This document shows positions 1 through 5,982 of a stretch of DNA of 7,622 nt, piece by piece. The position numbers were made by a program, and so were the translations under genes. Origin of the DNA: Mageeibacillus sp. UBA1257 (GTDB lineage: Bacteria; Bacillota; Clostridia; UBA1212; UBA1257); NCBI GenBank assembly GCA_002308775.1, contig DBVT01000119.1, forward strand, positions 14,876-22,497, given 5' to 3'. Each line of letters starts with the position of its first letter. The stretch's first letter is position 1. The notes below the pieces were generated by a model. The model was not told the origin of the DNA. It searched no databases and was given only the letters and a program-made list of their open reading frames with translations.

Positions 1-635
1 TTTCTGTCATTTGAAAAGTAAAATTCCTCAAGTGCTTTTTCTATGGCGGCCTGATACTCTGCAGTGTTGCTGTCATCAGTGTAAGTCTGGACAATGCTCT
101 CTTCTTTTTCGAGAAGATCCTCGTAATCTTCATCGGGAGATACGTAATTTTCGATCTGCTCTATAAAAACAGGATCCAGCATCATATTAACGAGATAGGA
201 ATTCTTCGATTCAAGCAGCTTCTTGAAACATTCCATGTATTTATTGTACATTTTCGAGTATTCAAGCGAACAATATGTCTGCTCCTCTTGAAGAGCTTCG
301 TCCGTTATATCAAGAGACGCCCTGATCTCCGCGAGAGAATACATGCATATCATATGTTCAAGCTCGTAAGACATCGCATTGATCTCCCCGATCATTTTAA
401 AGCCTTTGAAGACATTGTTCGAATATTCAAGCGCACGGGCAACACTTTCATCGAATTTCGACGTGTCGGGGCGCTCGTATTTCATATCCTCGAATCTTAC
501 TGCCTCACCGTTTCCGTAGTCGTAGATCGGTTTGCCTGAAAGACCCGAACAGCCGCATGAGGTCACTGCGATCATGACCGTCATAACGGTTGCCGAGAAG
601 ATCTTTATAAATCTATTGAAATTGCTTTTACGCAT
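1..635 (-). CDS. Lipoprotein, N-terminal part of an M3-like (oligoendopeptidase F-type) metallopeptidase; runs off the left edge
   Basis: This leftward reading frame starts with ATG at 635 and stays open for 211 codons to the window edge, so the C-terminus is missing. A GGAGGAGAG ribosome site precedes the ATG closely. Residues 1-26 form a lipoprotein signal: basic start (MRK, R8, K11), hydrophobic stretch, then VTS-C with the lipidated Cys at 27, so the product should be anchored outside the membrane. The mature part resembles the alpha-helical N-terminal region of M3 oligoendopeptidases: a KYERPD motif at 52-57, MYSLAEIRASLDITDE at 98-113, and a following E/Y/L-rich helical stretch. The zinc motif HEXXH would lie beyond the edge and cannot be checked. 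The gene begins 28 bases after the sugar kinase stop, which suggests one transcript. Likely role: cleavage of oligopeptides outside the cell. The family call rests on N-terminal similarity alone, so a degenerate non-catalytic relative is possible. Confidence 0.75.
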   Translation of the reverse strand, partial: MRKSNFNRFIKIFSATVMTVMIAVTSCGCSGLSGKPIYDYGNGEAVRFEDMKYERPDTSKFDESVARALEYSNNVFKGFKMIGEINAMSYELEHMICMYSLAEIRASLDITDEALQEEQTYCSLEYSKMYNKYMECFKKLLESKNSYLVNMMLDPVFIEQIENYVSPDEDYEDLLEKEESIVQTYTDDSNTAEYQAAIEKALEEFYFSNDR

Positions 636-663
636 TCTCTCCTCCGTAAAATGTGCGAAAAAA

Positions 664-1560
664 TCATCTGCACTTTTCCAAAAGTCCGGGTTCGTAATCG
701 GGCACTGCGCCGATCTTGGTTACCACATAGTCGCTCAAAGTTACTGCTCTTTCAAGGCAGTCCTCGACGGCAGCGCCGTTTACAAGATTATAGACAAAGC
801 ATGCCGAGAAGCTGTCTCCGGCGCCTACAGTGGACACCGGTTTGCCCTGCGGAACTCTCGATACGTAAAATTTATCTTCCGATCTCACATATACCATCGC
901 GCCGTATTTTCCGAGTGTCAGGATGACATATCTGATGTCATATTTGTCTGCCAGCCTGCGGCACAGTTCTTCTCTGTAATTTCCTTCGATCCTGTCAACC
1001 AGTCCGAGCTCTTCGAATACTCTGCATTCTTCTTCACTGATCTTCAGTATCGTCGAGTATTTCGCACAGTTTTCGACTGTCTCTTTTGAGTACCATTTCT
1101 GTCTGATATTGACGTCGCAGATTATCTCTTTTGTTTTTACGTATGAAAGTACATCTTCGAGCGTTTTCTTCGTAATTTCGCCCCTCTGCGGCAGCGTCCC
1201 GAAGTAAAATGCGTCGAATTCCTCGCCAAGAAGTCTCTTCTTCATCTCTTTCGTGACTGTCAGATTGTCGTAGGAGACGCCTTTTACGAGATCATACGTA
1301 GGTATTCCGGCGTCATCGATGGTGACCTTGCAGTAACCTGTCGGAACGTTCTCCACAATTATGAAATCCCTCTTTACGCCCAGTTTATCTGCGCATTCGA
1401 GGCTTTCTCTGCCCATATCGTCATATCCGACTTTTGATATCATATATGAGTCTGCACCGAGTTTTGCGACGTGCGCGGCAAAATTGAATGCCGCTCCTCC
1501 GATTTCTTTTTTCTGCGGAAATACATCCCAGAGTATTTCACCGAATGTCAGGATCTTCAT
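664..1560 (-). CDS. PfkB-family carbohydrate kinase, probably fructokinase-like
   Basis: A 298-residue cytoplasmic kinase of the PfkB/ribokinase family, which transfers ATP phosphate to a sugar hydroxyl. Visible family features are the N-terminal FGEILWD strand (6-12), the GGAAFNFAAHVAKLG sugar-binding segment (21-35), FGTLPQR (120-126), which resembles the FGTLAQR of bacterial fructokinases, DVNIRQKWY (149-157), and the C-terminal signature STVGAGDSF (243-251) with D249 as the expected catalytic base. Length is normal for the family. The ATG at 1560 is preceded by GGAGG seven bases upstream, which fixes the start. It follows the D-lyxose/D-mannose isomerase by 45 bases and precedes the lipoprotein gene by 28, consistent with an operon. 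With that isomerase upstream, the likely substrate is D-fructose, or less likely D-xylulose (inference). The usual Asp opening the DTxGAGD motif is Ser here. Family call is firm; substrate is not. Confidence 0.9.
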   Translation of the reverse strand: MKILTFGEILWDVFPQKKEIGGAAFNFAAHVAKLGADSYMISKVGYDDMGRESLECADKLGVKRDFIIVENVPTGYCKVTIDDAGIPTYDLVKGVSYDNLTVTKEMKKRLLGEEFDAFYFGTLPQRGEITKKTLEDVLSYVKTKEIICDVNIRQKWYSKETVENCAKYSTILKISEEECRVFEELGLVDRIEGNYREELCRRLADKYDIRYVILTLGKYGAMVYVRSEDKFYVSRVPQGKPVSTVGAGDSFSACFVYNLVNGAAVEDCLERAVTLSDYVVTKIGAVPDYEPGLLEKCR

Positions 1561-1605
1561 AACGCGTCCTCCGATAGATTAAAATTCATTCGTTTTCAGA
1601 GCGTA

Positions 1606-2292
1606 TCACTCTTTTGCTTCAGGATATTCGTTGCAAAGCAGATAGAGCGGCGCACAGTCGTTCTCTATCGACGGGAAACGTCCGATAGGCTCGTAGAATC
1701 TGTTGTCCGTATTGTCGTCATTACACATCGAAACTTCTCCGATAAGGACCTTTCCGTATCCCTCTTCGCCCCAGAACTTGTGATAAAGTCCGGGTGTCAG
1801 TGTGATCGATTCTCCGGGAGTAAGTCTTACGATCGAGCCTGCAGGAAGAACTCTCAGTTCGCCGTCAATTTTAACATGCACATCGGTGTCGGCAAGGTCT
1901 TCGTTTTTGTCTGAATTCCAAACCTGAACGAGAAGGTTTCCTCCGCCTCTGCATATGATGTCTTCCATCTTGCTCCAGTGGAAATGATTCGGGCAAAGCT
2001 GATTTTCATTTGAAATGAGCAGCTTTTCGGCGTATGGCTTTTTGTATTTGTCTTTCATATGCTGGTTACCGTTTCTGATGGTAAAAAGGAACAGACCGAT
2101 CTCGTCGTATCTTCCGAGTCCGTAGTCGGTGATATCCCAGCCGAGCATATTGTCTCTGATCTCATCGACTTCGTGGCCTTTCGTCTTCCACTCATCGGGT
2201 GTCCAGTAAGCGAATTTCGGCAGATTGAAATTCATGGCTTTAAGAAAATCGATATTTTCCTGCATTATTGCATTAAGTTCCGAGCGTTTCAT
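1606..2292 (-). CDS. D-lyxose/D-mannose ketol-isomerase (cupin-type sugar isomerase)
   Basis: A 228-residue protein matching the D-lyxose isomerase family, metal-dependent cupins that interconvert D-lyxose with D-xylulose and D-mannose with D-fructose in the cytoplasm. Seen in the sequence are the core motif CPNHFHWSKMEDI (100-112) with H103, H105 and E110, and LTPGLYHKFWGE (165-176) with H171. These four residues are spaced as the metal ligands of this family. Length is typical. The frame is open upstream to 2397, but the extension lacks family similarity and covers a hairpin and promoter-like bases, so the ATG at 2292, with AGGAGA nine bases upstream, is chosen. The next gene is a PfkB kinase, fitting isomerisation followed by ketose phosphorylation. 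The family call is strong from motif order. Whether mannose or lyxose is the natural substrate cannot be told from sequence. Confidence 0.92.
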   Translation of the reverse strand: MKRSELNAIMQENIDFLKAMNFNLPKFAYWTPDEWKTKGHEVDEIRDNMLGWDITDYGLGRYDEIGLFLFTIRNGNQHMKDKYKKPYAEKLLISNENQLCPNHFHWSKMEDIICRGGGNLLVQVWNSDKNEDLADTDVHVKIDGELRVLPAGSIVRLTPGESITLTPGLYHKFWGEEGYGKVLIGEVSMCNDDNTDNRFYEPIGRFPSIENDCAPLYLLCNEYPEAKE

Positions 2293-2301
2293 TTTCTTGC
2301 A

Positions 2302-2307
2302 TCTCCT
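2302..2307 (-). promoter_or_regulatory. Ribosome binding site that sets the isomerase start
   Basis: AGGAGA on the minus strand lies nine bases before the ATG at 2292. It supports that codon over the in-frame start at 2397, which would add 35 residues (beginning MWYYITVF) read from leader sequence. Confidence 0.75.
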
Positions 2308-2337
2308 GTACTCATTATTTTTTTGCTTCAAATCCAA

Positions 2338-2367
2338 ATTTACGCGCGTATCGCTACGCGCGTAAAT
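2338..2367 (-). repeat. Perfect 13-bp inverted repeat with 4-base loop in the isomerase leader
   Basis: Positions 2338-2350 (ATTTACGCGCGTA) and 2355-2367 are exact reverse complements around the loop at 2351-2354. Transcribed leftward, the RNA would be a 13-bp stem closed by GCGA, which fits the GNRA tetraloop pattern. Each arm also contains TACGCGCGTA (2341-2350 and 2355-2364), which is its own reverse complement, so the DNA carries two copies of a 10-bp palindrome 14 bp apart centre to centre. No run of T follows the stem on either strand, so it is not a standard intrinsic terminator. It lies about 46 bases before the isomerase start codon. Possible roles are paired operator sites, an mRNA-stabilising hairpin or a processing site. 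The structure is seen; the role is unknown. Confidence 0.8.
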
Positions 2368-2385
2368 CGTATCGAATACTGTTAT

Positions 2386-2414
2386 ATAATACCACAAAAA
2401 GAGGTATTTGTATA
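2386..2414 (-). promoter_or_regulatory. Possible internal promoter for the isomerase-kinase-lipoprotein genes
   Basis: On the minus strand a TATTAT -10 box (2386-2391) is preceded by TGG, giving an extended -10 element. A weak -35 TATACA (2409-2414, four of six consensus bases) lies 17 bases upstream. Transcription would start near 2379, about 12 bases before the 2338-2367 inverted repeat, giving a leader of roughly 87 bases. This would let the isomerase and kinase be expressed apart from the upstream hydrolase. AT-rich intergenic DNA yields such matches by chance, so this is moderate evidence only. Confidence 0.45.
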
Positions 2415-2426
2415 TCTTGCCCTCTT
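2396..2426 (-). terminator. Possible weak intrinsic terminator after the GH-A hydrolase gene
   Basis: On the minus strand AAGAGG (2421-2426), overlapping the hydrolase stop codon, pairs with CCTCTT (2399-2404). The stem's last two T bases are part of a run of five T (2396-2400). The stem is only 6 bp and the loop is 16 bases, so termination would be partial at best. It overlaps the proposed internal promoter. A partial stop followed by a new start would give different expression of the hydrolase and the downstream genes, but this is inference. Confidence 0.3.
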
Positions 2427-4026
2427 ATTCCATGTCAGTGATCAGCACGAAAGTGTTCGGCTGAAGCTCGAGGAATGTGGACGAACCGATGATCTTTTCG
2501 ATCGCGCTTTCATCCGCTCCGATGAGCATTGCTTCATCTTCGCTGCCCATACGCGCGTTGACGTTCGCCTCATTGTAAACGTGAGCCTTGAGATCGGGCG
2601 TCTTTGCGTTTTTGTTGACTATCTGCACTTTGATCGGATCAGTCTTTGATCTGTTCGTTACGAGATATGTCCACTTGCCTGCGGGCGATCTGAACGCGAC
2701 AGCAGAGAGATTACCCGAATTTGCGACAACATTGCCTTTCGAGTCTCTTTCAACTACGTTGACCTTGAATATATCGGAACCTCTTTCCGTATATTTCATG
2801 ATCATGCCCCAGCTGTAGTAGAACGGTCTTGTCGCGAATCCCTGATCTGCGAATTTGAACAGTCCGATCTTCATTCTGAAATCTTCTCCGTTGCTGTAGA
2901 ATACATCAAAATAACACCAGTGAAGCATTCCGGACATTCCTGCGCTGAGGTACTGCTCAGCAATCGTCGAATAATAAACACCCCTGTCGTAATTATCGAT
3001 GTCTGTCTGGATATAAGCTCCGACATTATAGTTGCTTCCGAATTCGTTGACTGTTACGGGGACTCCGGGTGAATTTTCGTTCATGAGGTCATATCTGTCC
3101 TTTGCGAAATCGAACATAGCCTGAGGATCTGAAGTCTCGTTGAAAAGATATGTGTGGTAAGCGAACGAATCGGCGATACCTTTGAGTTCGACCGTGTTGC
3201 GTTTGAACCAGTCGTGGTTGCTTGTCGAGTCGTCTGAAAGAACGAGTTTGATCTTATCTCTGATACCGTCATTTTTAAGTCTCTGATCGACTGCCTTACA
3301 TGTTTTTATGTAGTGAGTCTGGTCAATGGCGCCGCCGTCTACTTTCCATGCGAGGTTGGGTTCGTTCATAGGCGTGAAGCCCGTTATACATGTGTATCCG
3401 CACGTATTGAGCAGATACTGAAGGAGAATACTGACAGTTTCCGCGTATTCGTCTATATTATTAGGAGCAGTTACCCAGTCGCCGGTATTTTTACAGGCGA
3501 GCCAGGATGACGACGCTTCGCATCCCCAAAGTGTAAGTGTAACTTCAACTCCGGCTTCCTGCAGAAGATCGAGTTCTTTTCTGAGCGCCTTAAAATCGTT
3601 CGAATCAAAGTTCAGTGCCTTTGATTCCCAATCTATGACATTGGGATCTTTGTTGTCGTTTCTCTTTTCATACCAGGAAGGCATGCACCATACTCTCGCT
3701 TTATCTATTCCGAGATATTTTGTTCTTTCAGAGACGATATTCCAGTTTTCGTCAGTCGCGAATTTCTTGTTTGAAGAAACCGCGCTTCTGAAAAAATGAG
3801 GGTCCCATTCGACTCCGAGTCCGTCGAGCTTCGCGGCGTTCGGCGTCGTGGGTATTTCTATCAAAGCGGCTGTCTCGTAACCTGAAAGAACTTCGGGCTC
3901 GTCAGTCGGTTCCGGCGGGTCAGTGTTGTCAGGAGTTACAGGAGTCGTTTTACATCCCGCAAATACTCCGGCGATCAAGGCAAGGCACAATGCCGAGCAG
4001 ATTATTCTCGCAATTTTTTTCTTCAT
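2425..4026 (-). CDS. Surface-anchored (lipoprotein) glycoside hydrolase of clan GH-A
   Basis: A 533-residue exported enzyme. Residues 1-24 are a lipoprotein signal (MKKK, hydrophobic core LCLALIAGVFAG) with lipid Cys 25, followed by a Thr/Pro/Asp/Glu-rich linker to about residue 46. A (beta/alpha)8-barrel-like domain spans roughly 65-420. GFTPMNEPN (216-224) carries the Asn-Glu pair typical of clan GH-A, with E222 as the likely acid/base. H291 (AYHTYLF) and VPVTVNEFG (322-330), with E328 as the likely nucleophile, come at the expected later strands. A beta-rich C-terminal region (about 435-533) closes the protein. The ATG at 4026 follows GGAGGTG at close spacing and a strong promoter. Clan membership is well supported, but I cannot assign the family (GH5-, GH30- or GH39-like) or the substrate. 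The mannose-type isomerase and fructokinase-like kinase downstream hint at a mannose-containing glycan, which is inference only. Confidence 0.87.
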   Translation of the reverse strand: MKKKIARIICSALCLALIAGVFAGCKTTPVTPDNTDPPEPTDEPEVLSGYETAALIEIPTTPNAAKLDGLGVEWDPHFFRSAVSSNKKFATDENWNIVSERTKYLGIDKARVWCMPSWYEKRNDNKDPNVIDWESKALNFDSNDFKALRKELDLLQEAGVEVTLTLWGCEASSSWLACKNTGDWVTAPNNIDEYAETVSILLQYLLNTCGYTCITGFTPMNEPNLAWKVDGGAIDQTHYIKTCKAVDQRLKNDGIRDKIKLVLSDDSTSNHDWFKRNTVELKGIADSFAYHTYLFNETSDPQAMFDFAKDRYDLMNENSPGVPVTVNEFGSNYNVGAYIQTDIDNYDRGVYYSTIAEQYLSAGMSGMLHWCYFDVFYSNGEDFRMKIGLFKFADQGFATRPFYYSWGMIMKYTERGSDIFKVNVVERDSKGNVVANSGNLSAVAFRSPAGKWTYLVTNRSKTDPIKVQIVNKNAKTPDLKAHVYNEANVNARMGSEDEAMLIGADESAIEKIIGSSTFLELQPNTFVLITDME

Positions 4027-4055
4027 AAAGCACCTCCGAAGTGTTTAATGTGTGT

Positions 4056-4084
4056 ATTATACCATTTCCCTTTTGCCTTTTCAA
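4056..4084 (-). promoter_or_regulatory. Strong sigma-A-type promoter for the leftward operon
   Basis: Minus-strand TTGAAA (4079-4084) and TATAAT (4056-4061) are separated by exactly 17 bases. The -10 box is preceded by TGG, making an extended -10. It lies 29 bases before the hydrolase ATG at 4026, leaving a short leader of about 22 bases that includes the GGAGG site. The match is near consensus, so basal expression could be high unless a repressor acts here. Confidence 0.85.
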
Positions 4085-4086
4085 TC

Positions 4087-4115
4087 TTTACAATCGAAAC
4101 GCCTTAATTTATAAT
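4087..4115 (+). promoter_or_regulatory. Strong sigma-A-type promoter for the rightward operon
   Basis: TTTACA (4087-4092) and TATAAT (4110-4115) are separated by exactly 17 bases. The -10 box is 28 bases before the dehydrogenase ATG at 4144. The -35 box lies only two bases from the -35 box of the opposing promoter (4079-4084), so one regulator bound here could control both operons. Confidence 0.82.
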
Positions 4116-4119
4116 TAAG
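4103..4119. repeat. Small inverted repeat overlapping the rightward -10 box
   Basis: CTTAATT (4103-4109) and AATTAAG (4113-4119) are perfect 7-bp arms around TAT. The repeat covers the TATAAT box of the rightward promoter, where a repressor would block transcription. It is AT-rich and short, so it may simply be a by-product of promoter composition. Confidence 0.35.
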
Positions 4120-4143
4120 AAAAACATTCAGGAGACTGTATAA

Positions 4144-5208
4144 ATGAAAAGACTTGTATTGAACGGCCCGCGCGACGCGAGAATAATCGAAGAAAAACTC
4201 CCCGAACTCAAACCTTACGAGATCCTCTGCAAAGTAAAATACGTATGCATCTGCGGCACTGATTTTGAGATCGCGAGCGGTGAGAGTTCTTTTGTAAAAA
4301 ACGGACTTATCAAATATCCCGTTCCTATCGGACACGAATGGTCCGGTGTCGTCGCAGGTTTCGGAAGCGACGCAAAAGACAAGGGATTTTCTCTCAATGA
4401 CAGAGTCATAAGCGATACGGGTGTCGCATGCGGAGAGTGTGAAGCATGCAAAAAAGGCGACTACAAGCGATGCCCTAAAATAAGAGCCGTCGGAACCATC
4501 AACGCGTATCCCGGAGCATTTGCGGAATATGTCATATTCCCCTATTGGCATCTGCATCACATTCCCGACAGTGTCGCTCTTGACGAGGCCGCTCTGCTCG
4601 AGCCCACATCGATAGCAAACCACGCGATCGTGAGAAGCAAGATATATACCCGGCCGGGGTTTGCGGAAAATGCGACAACCCTGGTCACAGGCACGGGAGG
4701 CATCGGTATCGCCGCCGCTTTGCTCCTGAAGCACTGCTATAATGTTAAAAAGGTCATCGTCGCAGGCAGAAAAGACGACAAACTGAAAGTCGCTCTTGAA
4801 GGCGGCATTGACGCTGTGATCAATACAGTCAAAACAGATTTTGTAGAAGAGATGAAGAGGCTGACTGACGGAAAAGGCGCGAACCTGGTCATCGAGACTT
4901 CAGGTTCTATTGATATTTTCAACAAGCTCGTTTACGTAACTTCTTTGTTCGGAGAGATCGCGCCTCTCGCATTCTACTCGAGAACGCTTGACGGATTCGA
5001 TATCGACACTCTCATAAACAGCTGCATGGATATTCTCGGTATCGGCGGTCAGGAAGGACTTATGGACGTTATGAAATTTCTCGGAGAAGGTAAACTCTCT
5101 CTGCTTCCGGTGATCAGCCACAGGATATCGCTTGAGGAAGCTGTCAACGCTTTCAATGATCCGTCAAAATACAGCGCAACAAAAATCAAAATAATGGTCG
5201 AAATGTGA
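4144..5208 (+). CDS. Zinc-dependent medium-chain alcohol/polyol dehydrogenase (sorbitol/threonine dehydrogenase type)
   Basis: A 354-residue cytoplasmic oxidoreductase interconverting an alcohol and a ketone or aldehyde with a nicotinamide cofactor. The GroES-like catalytic domain shows the zinc ligands C37 (CICGTD), H64-E65 (GHEWSG) and E153 (LLEPTS). The structural zinc set C96, C99, C102 and C110 is complete. The Rossmann fold starts at GTGGIG (183-188). The next strand ends VIVAGRKDDK, with Gly-Arg where NAD-dependent relatives usually carry Asp, so NADP(H) use is possible (inference). Length is typical. AGGAG lies nine bases before the ATG, and a near-consensus promoter lies just upstream. 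The stop codon overlaps the start of the biotin ligase gene. Neighbouring sugar genes suggest a polyol or sugar derivative as substrate, but this family is broad and the exact substrate cannot be read from sequence. Confidence 0.92.
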   Translation: MKRLVLNGPRDARIIEEKLPELKPYEILCKVKYVCICGTDFEIASGESSFVKNGLIKYPVPIGHEWSGVVAGFGSDAKDKGFSLNDRVISDTGVACGECEACKKGDYKRCPKIRAVGTINAYPGAFAEYVIFPYWHLHHIPDSVALDEAALLEPTSIANHAIVRSKIYTRPGFAENATTLVTGTGGIGIAAALLLKHCYNVKKVIVAGRKDDKLKVALEGGIDAVINTVKTDFVEEMKRLTDGKGANLVIETSGSIDIFNKLVYVTSLFGEIAPLAFYSRTLDGFDIDTLINSCMDILGIGGQEGLMDVMKFLGEGKLSLLPVISHRISLEEAVNAFNDPSKYSATKIKIMVEM

Positions 5209-5969
5209 TTATGTACAGGATTGATCTTGATTCGGTCGGATCTACAAATACATATGCAAAAGAGCTGATTTTGAGTAAAAAAGCGCCTGAAATGCCCTTT
5301 TTGATCACTTCAAAGGAGCAGACCGCAGGCAGAGGACGCACGGGACACAGTTTTTTCTCTCCGAAGGGGACAGGCATATATATGTCTGTCGCGGGTGATT
5401 TTGATATGCTCGAAGGATGTCTCTCTCCCACCGCCGCCGCAGCCGTCGCAGTACACGTATCTCTCGCAAAGCTGATCGGTAAAGACGACGATCTGAAAAT
5501 CAAATGGGTAAACGATATCTATCTGAACGGAAAAAAGTGCTGCGGAATACTTACGGAATCATTTTACGATGAGAACGGAAAAAGATATTTCATAACGGGA
5601 ACGGGCATAAATCTGTATACGAAAATATTTCCCGACGATATTTCAGGCACGGCAGGAGCTGTTATCGAGAGAAAAGACATTTCGGAAAAGCTGCTTGATA
5701 CACTTCCCGAAGAGATCGCAGAACAATTCGTAAAAATATTATGTTCCGGAAACAACCGTCACATGGACTATTACAGGGAGCATTCATTCATAAAGCCGGA
5801 TGACAAAGAAGACCGCGATTTGATAAGGTTCTCCGAAGGTGAAATACACCAGAAGGCGAAAGTCATACGGATAAATGACGACGCAAGCCTCGAGATAGTT
5901 CTATCAAACGGGCAGAAGAAGCGCGTCTCAAGCGGCGAAATAGAGATCAAAGGCATAAATTACAAATGA
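5205..5969 (+). CDS. birA: Biotin--protein ligase without a DNA-binding domain
   Basis: This 254-residue enzyme activates biotin with ATP and attaches it to a lysine of biotin-dependent carboxylase or decarboxylase subunits. Seen are the N-terminal DSVGSTNTYAKEL (9-21), TAGRGRTGHSFFSP (40-53), matching the biotin/AMP-binding GRGRxGR loop with His for the last Arg, KWVNDIYLNGKKCCGIL (100-116), matching the KWPND motif with Val for Pro, TGTGIN (131-136), and a C-terminal SH3-like stretch (about 208-251). There is no N-terminal helix-turn-helix, so it should be a pure ligase rather than a repressor. The start may be GTG at 5205, whose GTGA overlaps the dehydrogenase stop by four bases, or ATG at 5211. 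Neither has a clear ribosome site, which points to translational coupling. No biotinylated protein gene lies in the window. The symbol refers to the ligase function only. Confidence 0.92.
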   Translation: MIMYRIDLDSVGSTNTYAKELILSKKAPEMPFLITSKEQTAGRGRTGHSFFSPKGTGIYMSVAGDFDMLEGCLSPTAAAAVAVHVSLAKLIGKDDDLKIKWVNDIYLNGKKCCGILTESFYDENGKRYFITGTGINLYTKIFPDDISGTAGAVIERKDISEKLLDTLPEEIAEQFVKILCSGNNRHMDYYREHSFIKPDDKEDRDLIRFSEGEIHQKAKVIRINDDASLEIVLSNGQKKRVSSGEIEIKGINYK

Positions 5970-5982
5970 AAGGACTCTGACT

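Noticed and set aside
532..1089. Rightward open frame of 185 codons opposite the kinase and lipoprotein genes
   Set aside because: It is antisense to two well-supported genes, lacks a recognisable domain, and fits a shadow frame.
1471..1914. Rightward open frame of 147 codons opposite the kinase and isomerase
   Set aside because: It spans the gap between two genes on the other strand, and its protein shows no motif or plausible composition.
2338..2367. The inverted repeat read as an intrinsic terminator
   Set aside because: No T run follows the stem in either direction. On the leftward strand the stem is followed by TTGGATTTG.
2293..2397. N-terminal extension of the isomerase frame, 35 extra residues from 2397
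   Set aside because: It covers the inverted repeat and promoter-like bases and has no family similarity. The ATG at 2292 has a good ribosome site and gives the normal family length.
2547..2556. Near copy of the palindromic 10-mer (TACGCGCGTT) inside the hydrolase gene
   Set aside because: It lies in coding sequence for Asn-Ala-Arg, has one mismatch and no paired copy, so chance is the simplest explanation.
2059..2649. Rightward open frame of 196 codons across the isomerase-hydrolase gap
   Set aside because: It is antisense to conserved catalytic regions, has no ribosome site, and reads through the inverted repeat.
4081..4734. Leftward open frame of 217 codons opposite the dehydrogenase
   Set aside because: It ends inside the divergent promoter region and opposes the zinc-binding motifs of a clear dehydrogenase, so it is a shadow frame.
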